64,000 nt of DNA, from the NCBI GenBank assembly GCA_033296885.1, contig MU863964.1:62001-126000 (forward strand), given 5' to 3'. A model generated the notes under the pieces. That model was not told the DNA's origin. It worked only from the letters and a program-made list of their open reading frames with translations, and ran no database searches. Position 1 is the first letter of the stretch. Each line of letters opens with the position of its first letter. The stretch comes from Triangularia verruculosa. Its lineage: Eukaryota > Ascomycota > Sordariomycetes > Sordariales > Podosporaceae. Below are positions 44,090-55,397 of this stretch, piece after piece. The position numbers were made by a program, and so were the translations under genes.

Positions 44090-45418
44090 TCAGACCGTTT
44101 CCTTCCAAACCGGCAGCAAAATAAAAATAGTCAGCCAAATCGTCGCAAAGATGGCACCGCCCACCAGGCTCTGCAGCACAATCTTCCTCTGCAGCCTCCT
44201 CAGATACTTCTCCTTCACTCTCAACCTCCTGTCAAAGATCATCAACCTCGACACCGTCTTCAGAAAGCCCCCTTCGTTCCTCAAAACACTGTCCGTGTTG
44301 TCATCAAACCTCTCCCACGGCAGTCTCTGTCTCTTGGAAAACAACAAAAGAAAAAAGCAACTGCCCCTCAGCCCGGCAAGAACGAGTGAGACACCAAGCC
44401 ACCAAAACGGCCAGGCGGCCCAAGCTTCCCATCGAGTGTGGGAGCCGCGGTAGGGCACGAAGGCGCGGCACATGACAAGGAGGTAGCCGGCAATGAGGTT
44501 GGCAATTCCCACCATGGTCGCCACGCAGACTGTCTCGAATGTGCCGTTGCCTACGCCGAGGCGGACGAAGTTGCGGTGTGAGCAGTTGTGCATGAGGCCG
44601 TAGACGTGCTCGGCCACTGGTTTGAGCGCCGACGGGTGGCTGGACTTTTGCAGGTCGGCGAGGGTCTGTGCTCGAAGGGCGGCGGGAATGTTCAGCTCCT
44701 TCTCTCCAGAGGGCATCAAGAACAAATGGATGATGGTGTCGAGTTCATGGCGGCCGACCTGCCCATCTGCGTTCATGAGCTTCATCGTGGCGGGGGTGGA
44801 GTTGGAGGTGCAAGAAGTGATCTGGATGGATTTGCCATTGGACTGATCGGGAGTGAGCTGAAGGGCGACGGGTGAGCATGAGCGGGACGTGCAAAAAGTG
44901 CTGGCGACGATGAGCTGAGAAATGCGATGAAGAGTCATTTCGGGATCCGGATCTTCCTGGTCGTCATGATCTTGATCTTTGGCGGTCGTAGAACTGCCTG
45001 CTTCACTCTTTTCGACAATAGACGACGTCGACTCTGCCGCACTGGGAACGGCTCCGTAATCGTTCTTGTCGTCGGGAGTGGGGCCTTTGCCATAGGATGC
45101 TTCGTAGTTCTTGTACCTGGTGTTTGTTAGTTGGTCTTGTTGGCGTGACAAGGCAAAGTGAGGCGCGCACCAGATGTAGAACTCGAGATTCTCAGCTGAG
45201 AACTCAATGTACTTGAGATACATGTAAAAGTCATAGAGTGACATTGGACTGCATGTTTTATTTGCGAGAATGCGGTCCAGCCTCAGCCGGCTTGGAATGG
45301 CCGCCGGCGTCGGGCTCTCAGGGCGTTCACCAGCACTGACATTGGCCGAGTACTCTTTAATGTCCCGGTACTCAGGCTTCTTGTACCAATCTAGCCATGA
45401 CGGAACTTTGAGTGGCAT
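44090..45418 (-). CDS. RAX1: RGS-domain membrane protein, Rax1-like
   Basis: Two exons, 45418..45171 and 45116..44090, encode 424 residues. The intron has donor GTGCGC and a CTAAC branch; joining gives ..EFYIW-YKNYEASYG. The N-terminal RGS-like fold begins with LDRILANKTCSPMSLYDFYM and AENLEFYIW, and is interrupted by a long acidic Ser-rich insert. It resumes with GRHELDTIIHLFLMPSGEKE and ends near residue 290. Three or four hydrophobic segments follow (ETVCVATMVGIANLIAGYLL; WPFWWLGVSLVLAGLRGSCF; one at the extreme C-terminus). RGS followed by three to four membrane helices is the Rax1 arrangement, which marks sites of polarised growth. Size agrees with yeast Rax1 (about 435). The start is the ATG of MPLKVPSWLDWYKK; an upstream TTG-led extension is ignored. 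Confidence 0.85.
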   Translation of the reverse strand: MPLKVPSWLDWYKKPEYRDIKEYSANVSAGERPESPTPAAIPSRLRLDRILANKTCSPMSLYDFYMYLKYIEFSAENLEFYIWCAPHFALSRQQDQLTNTRYKNYEASYGKGPTPDDKNDYGAVPSAAESTSSIVEKSEAGSSTTAKDQDHDDQEDPDPEMTLHRISQLIVASTFCTSRSCSPVALQLTPDQSNGKSIQITSCTSNSTPATMKLMNADGQVGRHELDTIIHLFLMPSGEKELNIPAALRAQTLADLQKSSHPSALKPVAEHVYGLMHNCSHRNFVRLGVGNGTFETVCVATMVGIANLIAGYLLVMCRAFVPYRGSHTRWEAWAAWPFWWLGVSLVLAGLRGSCFFLLLFSKRQRLPWERFDDNTDSVLRNEGGFLKTVSRLMIFDRRLRVKEKYLRRLQRKIVLQSLVGGAIFATIWLTIFILLPVWKETV

Positions 45419-46701
45419 GGTGAGGCGAAGCAAGCAGTCAACAAGACCGCAGAGTATGTGAGGGTAAGGGAACCTCGACAGCGAGAATGGGAGCAATTCC
45501 CGGGCGGAGGTGGGTGAGTTTTACATCCGTGATGAAGTGAGAGAAGTGAAGTAGGAGACGGGACGAGACGGCCAAGATATGGAGCGGCAGCTTCGAAATA
45601 GCGATCGAGAAGGGGGGCCGGTCAGGAGAACAGCTTTGACCAAGATGCGGGCCGGGGCGCCACTCGGCGGTACCTGTGGCCTATGAAACGGACTGATATC
45701 GCGCATTTGGTTAGAGGCGTCAGTCGTTGTTTGCTTTGACCCGGCGCTATGTGTCCATAACCAAGTGGGCAACCAGCTGAGGCGATCTGTGCATCCACAA
45801 CAGAAGCTGGGCAGCTGAAGCACCCGACGGGCATCAGCATCGCAGCCATGTTTCTCAGTCTCACAGCTCGGCTGAAGAATGAGGATCTGCTTCCTTCATC
45901 CCTGTTTACCCAGGGTATGTGAATCGTGATTACCTGCAGCAGTCGGGTCTCACCTCGACCGTTTGCATTGAACGGCATGTCTCTCGTGTGTTTGTCAGCC
46001 CTTCCGAGCTTCTCGAACGGAGCGAATCTCTGATGGGCGGAAAACTGCCGTTCAAAGAAACATAACGCTTTGTCTCTCGTGATGTCGACATCTTTCAAGC
46101 CGCCATTGATGTCAATGCGCCGAATGCTCCAATCAGAGCCCACTGTTCCTGCCGATACGGAGACAAGAGGGTATCATCGAGGGCCCGAGAGAGCCCAAAA
46201 GAGAGCACGCGGTCCCGAGAGGCTGCGGAGACGTCGAATTCAAAACTGAACATGCGGGGTTGATGTCGAGGGAAGGATTTTCTCTCAAGGGAGAGACCCG
46301 CACGTGGTGGGTGAGCTTTGGGTGCAGATCTTGGGCGCTCAGATCTTGGGGAGCGGGGTGACGTTCCACTGCCGCTGCCCTGTGGTCCCTGCCAAGACCC
46401 GCCTTTGCTTCTTTCGGGATGGCAACTGCAAGGGCAAGGGTCCGTGACCTCTCCACTTACGGCTCGTTCTGACCGAGATTCCCACTCTGCTTTTGAGACC
46501 ACTCTAGGCTTGGAAGGAGCCTCTGTAGCCGTGATGTTGATCGACAAGATCTAGGAACTTTCCAAGAGATGGCATTTGATTTCTCCCATCATCGCCATCA
46601 CAATCAGTATTTTAAAATCACGACCCCAACACGCACTGCACGACCCTGTAGGGAGAGAGGAAGAGACAATACCTAATGCTACACAACAATTTCACCTCAA
46701 G
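45419..46701. other. Intergenic region
   Basis: About 1.3 kb. Frames of 150-173 codons (minus strand, 45622-46547) have biased composition, no domains and no usable splice partners. No RNA gene or repeat seen. Confidence 0.45.
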
Positions 46702-49177
46702 CTACGCCAGATGCTGTCCTACGTCGGGCTCGATACCCATCATGCCAAACTCGTCACTCATTGGGACAAGGGCCTCCAGACACAGAATACTGTCTTCACA
46801 GCCATCGTCTTTATCAAAAGCCTCATGCGCGCTGATAGTCCCAACCGGACTTGTCACCAGAATTTTAACCGCAGGCAGCATGCTCTGATCACGAGCAAGA
46901 CTTAGCAAGCAATCCAACACTAGGCGAGTGTCGCTCTCAAACTCATCAGCTTCATAACGCTCGATGTTGTCAATGACGCAAACAACTGTCTTTTCCTGTG
47001 GCAGTCGAGATATCAAGAACCCGAATAGACGACAGAGAGCTCTAGTATCGTATGGAAACTTCTGAAGGGTCTCGAAGTCGACGTCTCGTTGCCAGAACAT
47101 TGTGTTCAAGAGCTCAGGCGTCGTGTGAAGTAATTGAGCTACGAAAGCTCTCATGATGGCGGACCCTCCGCGGGCAAATGGATCGTCAGAGTCTATATGG
47201 AGGCCGCAAAAGAAAACAAGCGATATGAAGCGCGCTGGGCTACCGGGGATTCGCTTAGAAGCCCTTAAACCTAGCACTAACGAGGCAGTAACCAGGGACA
47301 TGGCTGCCCTGGCGTATGTTGGATCCGCCCCCGGGGAGCCACGGACAAGGAGCTCTCGCGATGTAGCAGCTGTTGCCCAAGAGCGGAATTGGGCGGACGA
47401 GACAACTTGCTGAGCCCGGCTGCGGTATCTAAGAGGTATACTGTGGCTTGCCTCAACGACAGCGGCGATGTCGATGATGTCCAAGTTCAGAAAATCGCTA
47501 AACAGTGCCATCAACGCCGTCCCGTGAACGCTTGGGTCAAGAGAGAGCGGGAGTTGAAGACGGACATCCGGTGTGAAAGATGCGTTCATCTCAACTAGTG
47601 GCTGGACTGAGTTCACCGGGTAGTAGGCTTGCGGTTGTTGGACCTGAACCATGTGCCAAGGAAGCTGCTGGCGAGCCGGTGCTGGCATGAGCATGAGTGG
47701 CCTTTGACTGAGATACTCCTTGATGGCTTGCTGTGTCTCTCTGATCTCGTCAACTTGGGCCTTGAGCTGCATGAAGTTGTCGACCGCCTCTCTCGGAAAA
47801 TAGGGAGCTCGTGAATTTGCCCCATCGTCCATCAACGATTTCATCTGATTGGAGAGATCCGCAATCGCAAGCAGAACTGTCTCTTCTGAGCGCCGAACTT
47901 GGCCTACAACCCTGGTCTCTGATTGCTTCACCCGAACCATGATCTCTTCACCTTGCTCAACAATGTCTTGTGCCTTTGCCATAACAACTTCAATACGTCC
48001 TTGGTTTGCAATCTCGAGAAGGACGACTTGACTGACGCCTAAGTCACGTCGGAGTTAGTATTGAAACGGCAAAATACCAGGTCTGACGGAGTTCATCTTG
48101 CTAACTATAACAGAAAGAGGGAACAAACTGACCCGAAAATATTTGCTCCATGGCCTCACGAGTTCCGGAAATATCAGAGATCTGAACTTCGTGGAAGAGC
48201 TTTGACATTGCAGTCTGAACCTCTTCAATGCTGGCAAGAAGCTCCTCTTGGTAGTCCTCACCATCCCTCAGGGAGGTCAGTGCCCTGTTTGCTAATTTAT
48301 GGTCAATACTATGCTTCTAGGAGGGAGGAGGGATCGCTTACTTGTACTGCTTATAAAGTATACAATAGTCTTCTCGGTGGCCGTCAAAACAGCTGCGAGC
48401 AAAGAAACTGACGCGTTGGTGATATTGTCGTCTCCCGGAAATATCGTCAGAAAAGTCTCCATCTTGGAGAATGTGTCTTCCAGCTTGTCGGAGGATACCT
48501 CTGTTGTTATTTTTTCCCTGGTTGACGAGGCTATCTGAACTGTCTGCAGTATTTCCAGGTCTCAGTATACCTTACTACCTAATGTGGTTTGCCATCCCGT
48601 CACATAAACTCACCTCCATGATGACTTCTAATGCCGCCTTGACTGGCGATGCCAGCTCATGGTCTGGTAAAAATTGCAGGGCTGTTCTCGCAACGTGCAT
48701 GGCATCACTCTGCTCGGCAACTCCTCGATAACCTCGTTTGAACCGACCCCAGAATCTAGACTTTGTACCATCGAACTGAGCGCGGGCACTCTGCAGGCAT
48801 TCATAGATATCTTCCCAGTTTCTCTTGCTGCGAATGCCGTATTCTGGCCGTTTCAACAGACGTTTTGACTCAACAGGGTTATTCCCCACATGGACTTTCA
48901 TCGATTCTTCGAATATGCTCCCCCAGAAACGCATAGCTCCAACCCCAGGGGGAAGCCTTCTGGCTGGTAACTGGTGGCGGATGGACCTCTCGGTCTCGCG
49001 CAATGACGTGCTTGCGACTTCAAGTTCTTGCGTAGGCCGGAACCGGTCCGCAAGTGGATCGTACTGCACGCGATCATTCTGGAAAGCATCATGAATCGCC
49101 GGCAGCCTATTCTCGATAAAGTCAACAGACGGAGGTTGAGAACGGATACTGCGACGGGCGTTATTGGAAGTGAACAT
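46702..49177 (-). CDS. DUF7708/STAND-like protein with degenerate NTPase site
   Basis: Four exons, 49177..48614, 48543..48342, 48291..48133 and 48038..46702, encode 753 residues. The N-terminal half (about 65-310) matches the DUF7708 type found at the head of fungal STAND-like proteins: SRFWGRFKRGYRGVAEQSDA, HVARTALQFLPDHELASPVK, then helical blocks EKTIVYFISSTT and EAMEQIFSGVSQVVLLEIAN. A coiled-coil-like stretch follows (about 325-420). The C-terminal half has the STAND spacing SRELLVRGSPGADPTYARAA (about 537-556), an FFCGLHIDSDDP block and a Walker-B-like VVCVIDNIERYE (about 660-671). The P-loop Lys is missing (GSPGADPT). No ankyrin, WD40 or TPR repeats follow. Donor GTCAGT at exon 3 is weak. 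Likely a nucleotide-independent adaptor or a decayed NLR-like gene. It is divergent from the AAA ATPase. Confidence 0.72.
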
Positions 49178-49994
49178 TGTCGGGGAGTCGATACTCAATC
49201 TCGGCCAGGATACAACCCCAGCCGATGGGGCATTGGATGAATAGATAGAGGGGATTTTGCGCACAGCAGTGCATTCATCCACGCTCTGGTCGAAGAAAGC
49301 ACTCCAATCATGACTTCAGGGGCGAGGGACGGGGTTTGACGGACAGCCAGAATAAACCGCGTGTTCCGCGAAAAATTGCATGCGGCTGGGTTGAGGGGTG
49401 GTTACGCAGGCGGGCACACTATCTTGAAGGCTGCCTAATTGCAGGCAGTCATCATGGTTGTACAATTACTCCTCCTGGTGTGCATCATCACGGCCGGAAA
49501 GTGAGTTGACTGGTCGAAATTACGCCAAAGAATTGACGAAACGGGATACACCTGCAGTCAGCAAGCTAGTGCCGGGTTATCTCATCAATCATCTGTCGTC
49601 GTTGGCTAATGAGCGACTGCTCCCACTGTCGATGCTCAAAGGGATGTGGTCCAGCCCGAGCCTTAGGCCTTCCCCTCCTGGACATCGCACCTGCAATATG
49701 CAGATTTTGTGCCAGGTGGGGGGTAAGCAGTCTCCTCCGACATAGCGATAGCATATTGGTTATCGGTAAGTACCTACCTGAGGGTTGCAGGGCCCCTCAT
49801 CTGAAAGATAGGTATATAAGCGGGCATTTCGATACCATTGTAGACCTTAACATCTGGCACCTTACCACCGCACATCTGCGGAGCCTGCCTTGCCAGGTCA
49901 ATTCTTAAATCACTCAACTTGTGAGACTGGTTGGTGGTAACGATTACTTGCTACATCCCAATCTTTTCCATTCATCTCCAACCACCATCCAAAC
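49178..49994. other. Divergent promoter, STAND-like / AAA ATPase
   Basis: About 820 nt shared upstream region with a TATA element (49813-49820, listed separately) and GTACCTACCT near 49770. No gene seen. Confidence 0.5.
49813..49820 (+). promoter_or_regulatory. TATA box of the AAA ATPase gene
   Basis: TATATAAG lies 175 nt upstream of the AAA ATPase ATG, in the right orientation. This is a plausible core promoter with a leader of roughly 130-145 nt. Confidence 0.5.
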
Positions 49995-52900
49995 ATGTCC
50001 GAGCCTTCAAGTCCTAAAGACCAGAAGGCTTCCGACCTCACAAGTTCGTCTGCGGCACTCAAGCTTGATAACACCGCCGAGTCGGCAGCTCAAGCAGAAG
50101 TTTCAGTGCCAGTAGCAGCTGTAACCCCACCCAATCCGAACTCCTGGACCCCCGACATTCTGGAGACTGAAATAACGCAACAGCTACCCGCCAATGATGA
50201 GAAGTCACGCACCGATTCGAACGTGGACTCATCTGACGAGCCTTCGGGTGGTGGGTGTGCTCCTCCTCCCGCCCCAAGCGTCTTTGACAACCAATTGCTT
50301 CGTGAGCTACAAGCTCAGGTGGCAGATCTTCAACAACAGGCCGTATTGGAAAGGAGAACCCGTGAACAGCTCGAAGAGAAATTGATGACGTTTACATTTC
50401 CCGTACTCTCGACCCCATTTGGATTCGAATCCCGTTCAGAGCAAATCGGTTGCGAAAATGGCCTCCAGCATCACCGTCATCTAATGCGCGAAGAGTCCGA
50501 AGGGTCACCCCTGATCTCATACCTGGATGGAGCCATTACTGCCTATGAAACAGGGTTGGAGCGTTTGAGGCAGGAGGAACAGAGGATGGTTGCTTTGCTG
50601 GAGAGTAAAACCAGGCTGGAGCACGAACGAAACTCCAAGGAGCAAGAGTGGCAGGTCGAACGCGCAGCTCTCATCAAGAAAGTCCAGGAACTGCAAGATC
50701 TCCAAAAGTTGCATCCAACAGCAGATGCAGCCACCACAATCGATCAAAGCAAAGAGGTGGGACCGACATTGGCACAAACATCGCCTACCTACGAGACAGC
50801 TCAGCTCAACCGTGTCAGTTGGGAGGTTTTCAAGCTCGCTGCACGAGCCGGAGAGTATGTAATTGATGTCTTGATGGAAGAGCCCGTGGTTTCTTTCGAT
50901 CTCTCGCAACACTGGTGGTGGCAACTGCGGCGGGCCAAACAGGGCCGTTTGAAGACCACGAGAGAGAAAGCCAAACTGCAACTGGGCTCGGTCTCTACGG
51001 CGAAACAGTCACCGTCCGCTCAGAAGAACCTCCCCGAGCGGATTCGTATTCACTCCAAACACATCATCAAGATATTATATGGAATTTTGGGCAATTCTTT
51101 CTCCAAATCAATCGACAATGGTCCCGTGGTTATGGTCAGGCCCTACAAAGCATTGACTTATCACAACATTGCTATCCACCAAAAGCTATCTGAACTCGAG
51201 AGAAGGTTCGGACCGAAGGGTGTTGAAGACGATTCCAGCGCTCCAACAGTTGAGAAGGACGGTAAGGATACACCAGTCAATAAAGATAGCGAAGAAACCT
51301 CAACTGTTAAGGCTCTCGAAGATGCCGCAAACCAGTCTTCACCGGTGGGCGATGGCGAGGACGCCTTGGGTTCGCCCCGAGAGAAACCAGAGACGAATGA
51401 GCCTGATCAATCTACCGAAGAAGACGAGCTCACATCCTCAACAGTCGCCTACGAGCATTTCAAATGTCTCGTTGAATTTATGGATGGTGATATCCAAAAA
51501 AGGATCGACTACCTACACAGCGACCGATGTCGGACAGTGGTGTTCCAAGATCTCTGGTATCTGTTCAAGCCTGGAGATGAAGTCATTGAACAGAGTCGTC
51601 GCCAAGCCTACAGAGTCATTGCCGTGACTAGCAGCGGCCACAAGGTCTTGCCCCCGTGGCGAGCAAGCTGGGACAAAAAGTCCAAGGAGGCTGACGACAC
51701 CCCAGTCTTACTCAAGTGCGCGTTCATAGACTTTGATGGCAAAAGGCTTGGGCCGAGAACTAGAGAGATTCGGATCGCAAGATTTGATGGAGAAAAAGCA
51801 ATCACGGCGCTTGAGGTACTCCCACTTCGTTTTGCGGAAGCAAAAGAACGGGCCGCAGACTCCAGCTTTCGACAGAAGCTGCTGAAAAGGGGGCGTATGT
51901 TTGTCGACGTCACCGGCTTCAAGCATATGCATTACAGTGGCGTCACCCTTGATACTCGAGAAGAGGTTGACAGCCATGTTGTGGTCGACTTCGAGGAAGC
52001 GTTTGCTGCAAAAGATAGAGCGCTGTCGTCCGATTATGAGCGCGAGCAGCCCGAAAGAGACAGCAGTATGGAAAGGCCGCAATTGCAAGAAGATGTGATC
52101 AACCCGCAAGACAAATCGGAGCCGGTTGATGATGAGAAATGCGGGGCTGCTTGCTGTCTGGGAGAGAATGTCCACGGTGACCAATACGTGGAGAAGATTA
52201 GGAACCAAGAATATCTGGCGTCACTCATCCCAGACAATAGGGAGCTGGAGCCACCACTCTCTATTTACCCACGAGCACTGCGCGAAATTAATCTCAAAGA
52301 AAACGCGATCCCGGAGGAGGACCTGGTCATCATGTCGTATAAAGTCTTCGGGTTTATTCTTCGAAGCCGGAAGTGGGGTGAGTATAGAAGCCTTCCCATT
52401 GCTCCACCTTTCATCATTTGCCCTCGTCCTCTAGCCTGTTGGTTTATCATCGAGATTCTGTCATTCTGATATTCTACATGTCTGGTAATTGTTATATATG
52501 TGCTAACCAGATATCGTGCCCCCTTGAACAGCGCAACTGGATCTTACTTACCTGAAATCACCCGAAACGGGCTTTGAGTATTTTCCAGCCGGCCTGGATA
52601 CAGGTCCTGGGGAGGATGAGCATGCAAAGCTGAAAGGCGTGCAGTCTGACACCAAGACAACTGCGACGGTAGTCAACAAGAAACCTAAGACTGCGTTTGA
52701 CGAGCTAGTGCTTCCAAAAGGCCATAAAGAGATGGTTCTTTCGTTGATTGCACAGCATTTTCGCGACAAGGAGTCTAAAGAAACACAACAAGTTGATATT
52801 GTGGCCGGGAAAGGTAGGAGACCTGCCCCAGTGATATTTCCCAGTGGCGAGCGGCGGTCGTGGCTAGGTACTGACACACCTACTTCAGGCAAAGGTCTCA

Positions 52901-54535
52901 TTATCTTGCTCCACGGGGCTCCTGGAGTGGGCAAAACTACTACCGCTGGTAATGACACCTGTCATGATTACTGACCGAAGATGATGCTAACATTATCATC
53001 CATGGAAGAGGGTGTAGCCGAAATGTTCAGACGGCCACTATTTCAGATCACTTGTGGTATGTACCCCCCTGCATTACAACTTGATGACATCGACCCAATC
53101 TTGGTTGTCAATGGGCTAGCCATAACCCCAGTCAGTGATTTCAGACAACTGATGTTTGTATGTGTCCTTCTAGGTGACTTGGGAACGACTGCACCCGAAG
53201 TTGAGGCGGCACTGGAGACACATTTCACACTTGCGAGCCGATGGGGCTGTGTACTGCTGCTCGACGAAGCTGACGTCTTTCTCGCGGCACGCTCAAAGCA
53301 AGACTTCAAACGCAACGGGCTAGTTTCCGGTAAGGGTCCTTATCCCCTACCAGCGGCTTAAATATTGGTAACAGCATATGGAATGTCGCGTGTGTAATAC
53401 TGACATGTCGGTCTTAGTCTTCCTGCGCGTTCTCGAGTACTACACCGGAATCCTCTTTCTCACCACGAACCGCGTTGGGGACTTCGACGAAGCATTCACA
53501 TCGAGAATCCATATCAGTCTTTACTACCCGCAGCTAGATCTGGAGTCCACGAAGGCAATCTTTGAGCTCAATTTCAAGCTCATCGAGAGGAGATTTCAGC
53601 AAAGACAACGGAGAATCGGTATTGACCGAGATGGCATTTTGAAGTTTGCATTAACCTACTTCGAACAGAACTCTACACGAAAATGGAACGGCCGTCAGAT
53701 CCGCAACGCCTGCCAGACAGCTCTTGCTCTGGCAGAGTTCCGCGCTCAAGGAGGGAGCTATGAGCGGGTGGAAAATGCCGATGCTGTAGTGGAATTGAAG
53801 GTTGAGGATCTTCAAACAGTGGCAACGGCCTACCTGCAGTTTATGCATTACCTCGACAAGGTTCATGGAATGGATGCTGAAAAGCTTGCAAAGCAGTTTG
53901 CGCTACGTGCTCGGGAGCTGGATCTGATCAAAGGCTGGAGTCTAGATGGTGATTATGGGAGGGATGGCAGCAGGAGACCAGACGACATCGATTTGAGGCA
54001 GCCGTATTTCTCTGCTCCACAAATGCAGCAGCCAGGTATGTCCTACTCGACACCACAAAGCTTCCCAAAAGCGCCAGGCTCGTCAACATCACAAGGGTTC
54101 CCGACAACACAGGGATATCCACAAGCACACGGATTTTCGGCGGCACACGGGTTCCCAATGTCACCAGGCTTCCAGACACCTCAGAACACCTTTGTTCAAC
54201 GTAGCACCACCCCTACCGGCTTTTCTAGAATGCAACAGCAGTACAATAGCCCAAGCAACCTGCCATCGACCCGCATGACGCCGTCCCCGGTCTCACATGC
54301 GTCACAACACGAGCAGCACCTAAGTCCGGGCTACCAACCCGGATTTCAGGCGCCATATGGTGCCAGCAGTAGCTACTCAGTCGCTAGTCAGCAACAACAC
54401 GTACATCCCGAGCATGAGCAGGCACCCCGTGCTCATCCACAGAATGCACAGAGTGCGCAGAGCGGAGGTCAGCCCCAACAGACAGGTCAGGCTTCTGCGC
54501 CACCAATAAACCTGTGGAATCAGATGCAAGGATGA
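49995..54535 (+). CDS. Large AAA ATPase with DUF7025-like region
   Basis: Six exons, 49995..52377, 52532..52813, 52889..52948, 53009..53056, 53174..53329 and 53418..54535, encode 1348 residues. Residues 1-150 are disordered. A coiled-coil region spans about 95-250 (QLLRELQAQVADLQQQ; LERLRQEEQRMVALLESKTR). A DUF7025-like region (about 480-790) contains LVEFMDGDIQKRIDYLHSDR and VVFQDLWYLFKPGDEVIEQS. The AAA core follows: Walker A GAPGVGKTTTAE (about 898-909), Walker B VLLLDEADVF (about 957-966), sensor TTNRV and FDEAFTSRIH. A helical lid and a Gln/Pro/Ser-rich tail with repeated GFP/GFS units end the protein. All five joins are in phase 1 (G|..), which supports the model. Such ATPases are common, multi-copy and of unknown substrate in filamentous ascomycetes. 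Confidence 0.88.
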
Positions 54536-55397
54536 ATGTTGTGGAAGTTCTACTATGTCGCGTTGCCTACATGGTTTTTTTTTGATACAAGGGCTGTCGT
54601 TTGGGAACTGGAGGCGAATGAGCTTTACCTCTGCTTGATACTGTCTGCGTTATATGTGTGTCGAACAGATCTTCGCGTTCAAGTTATTACTGGGGTGTGA
54701 TGTAAGGTACCTATCTAGTCTCAAGTCACCGTTTTCTCCACTCTTTCTCACAGATGCCAGTTGCTTCATGTCGTTACCGCGGTCAAGGTGAAACTCAAAG
54801 GGAACATTGGCGATAAAATGCCCTGCCGTCCTCGCCATTCAACCCAAAAAGAGATATAGCAATTGGCTCAGCCACGCAATCAACCGCAATCGTCAATCCT
54901 CTGTAACGCAGAGTTGGTCCATTCAGGACATCGGCAACTTCAGTTGCGCTGTAGAATCTGTGTTGGAAGTGCGCAATGCGGCAAGTTGTCCGCATTGAGC
55001 ATTGGAGCTGGGCTCTTTCATTCGTCGGCGGACCCACCCCGTCCGCATCGGCCGCACCGCCCGCAAAAGCCCCACATCTGCTCCCGTCCGCATGGACCCA
55101 CACTTCCGCTTCCTTCGGGGTGGGGATCCACTCCGGATGACATCCCGCTGCATTGTGTCTGACAGGTTTGTGAGACTGAAAGTCAAATTCGGGGAGTATG
55201 AGAGATTTGAAGTCCGGGAGTCCGTTGAGAACCGGAGAATGGAGGGGGTATAAGTACGCTGGTCGTTCCCTCCCATCACCATGATCAGCACTTACACCAT
55301 CAGCACAATCATCACCGAGTCCACACAGCCTCTCGCAACACATCCCAAGAAGTACCACACGGACAGCACTTCCTCACATACCCTACATCAGAACATC
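54536..55397. other. Intergenic region upstream of the SDR
   Basis: About 860 nt. CGG/CCG-rich sequence at 55018-55100 could bind Zn2Cys6 regulators. A TATA box lies at 55249-55254. A 187-codon minus-strand frame (54795-55358) covers this promoter, shows no domain and is not called. Confidence 0.45.
55249..55254 (+). promoter_or_regulatory. TATA box of the SDR gene
   Basis: TATAAG, 149 nt upstream of the called SDR start and only about 30 nt upstream of an in-frame ATG at 55281. A TATA this close places the transcription start at about 55280, so the 55281 ATG is an unlikely initiator and the start at 55398 is preferred. Confidence 0.5.

Noticed and set aside
46095..46547. 150-codon minus-strand frame between RAX1 and the STAND-like gene
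   Set aside because: Ser/Pro/Arg-rich, no domain, overlaps another equally long frame.
54795..55358. 187-codon minus-strand frame upstream of the SDR
   Set aside because: Covers the SDR promoter including its TATA box; no domain and Cys/Gly-biased translation.
55281..55397. N-terminal extension of the SDR from ATG 55281
   Set aside because: The ATG is only about 30 nt from the TATA box, so it probably lies at or before the transcription start; the extension does not resemble SDR or targeting sequence.
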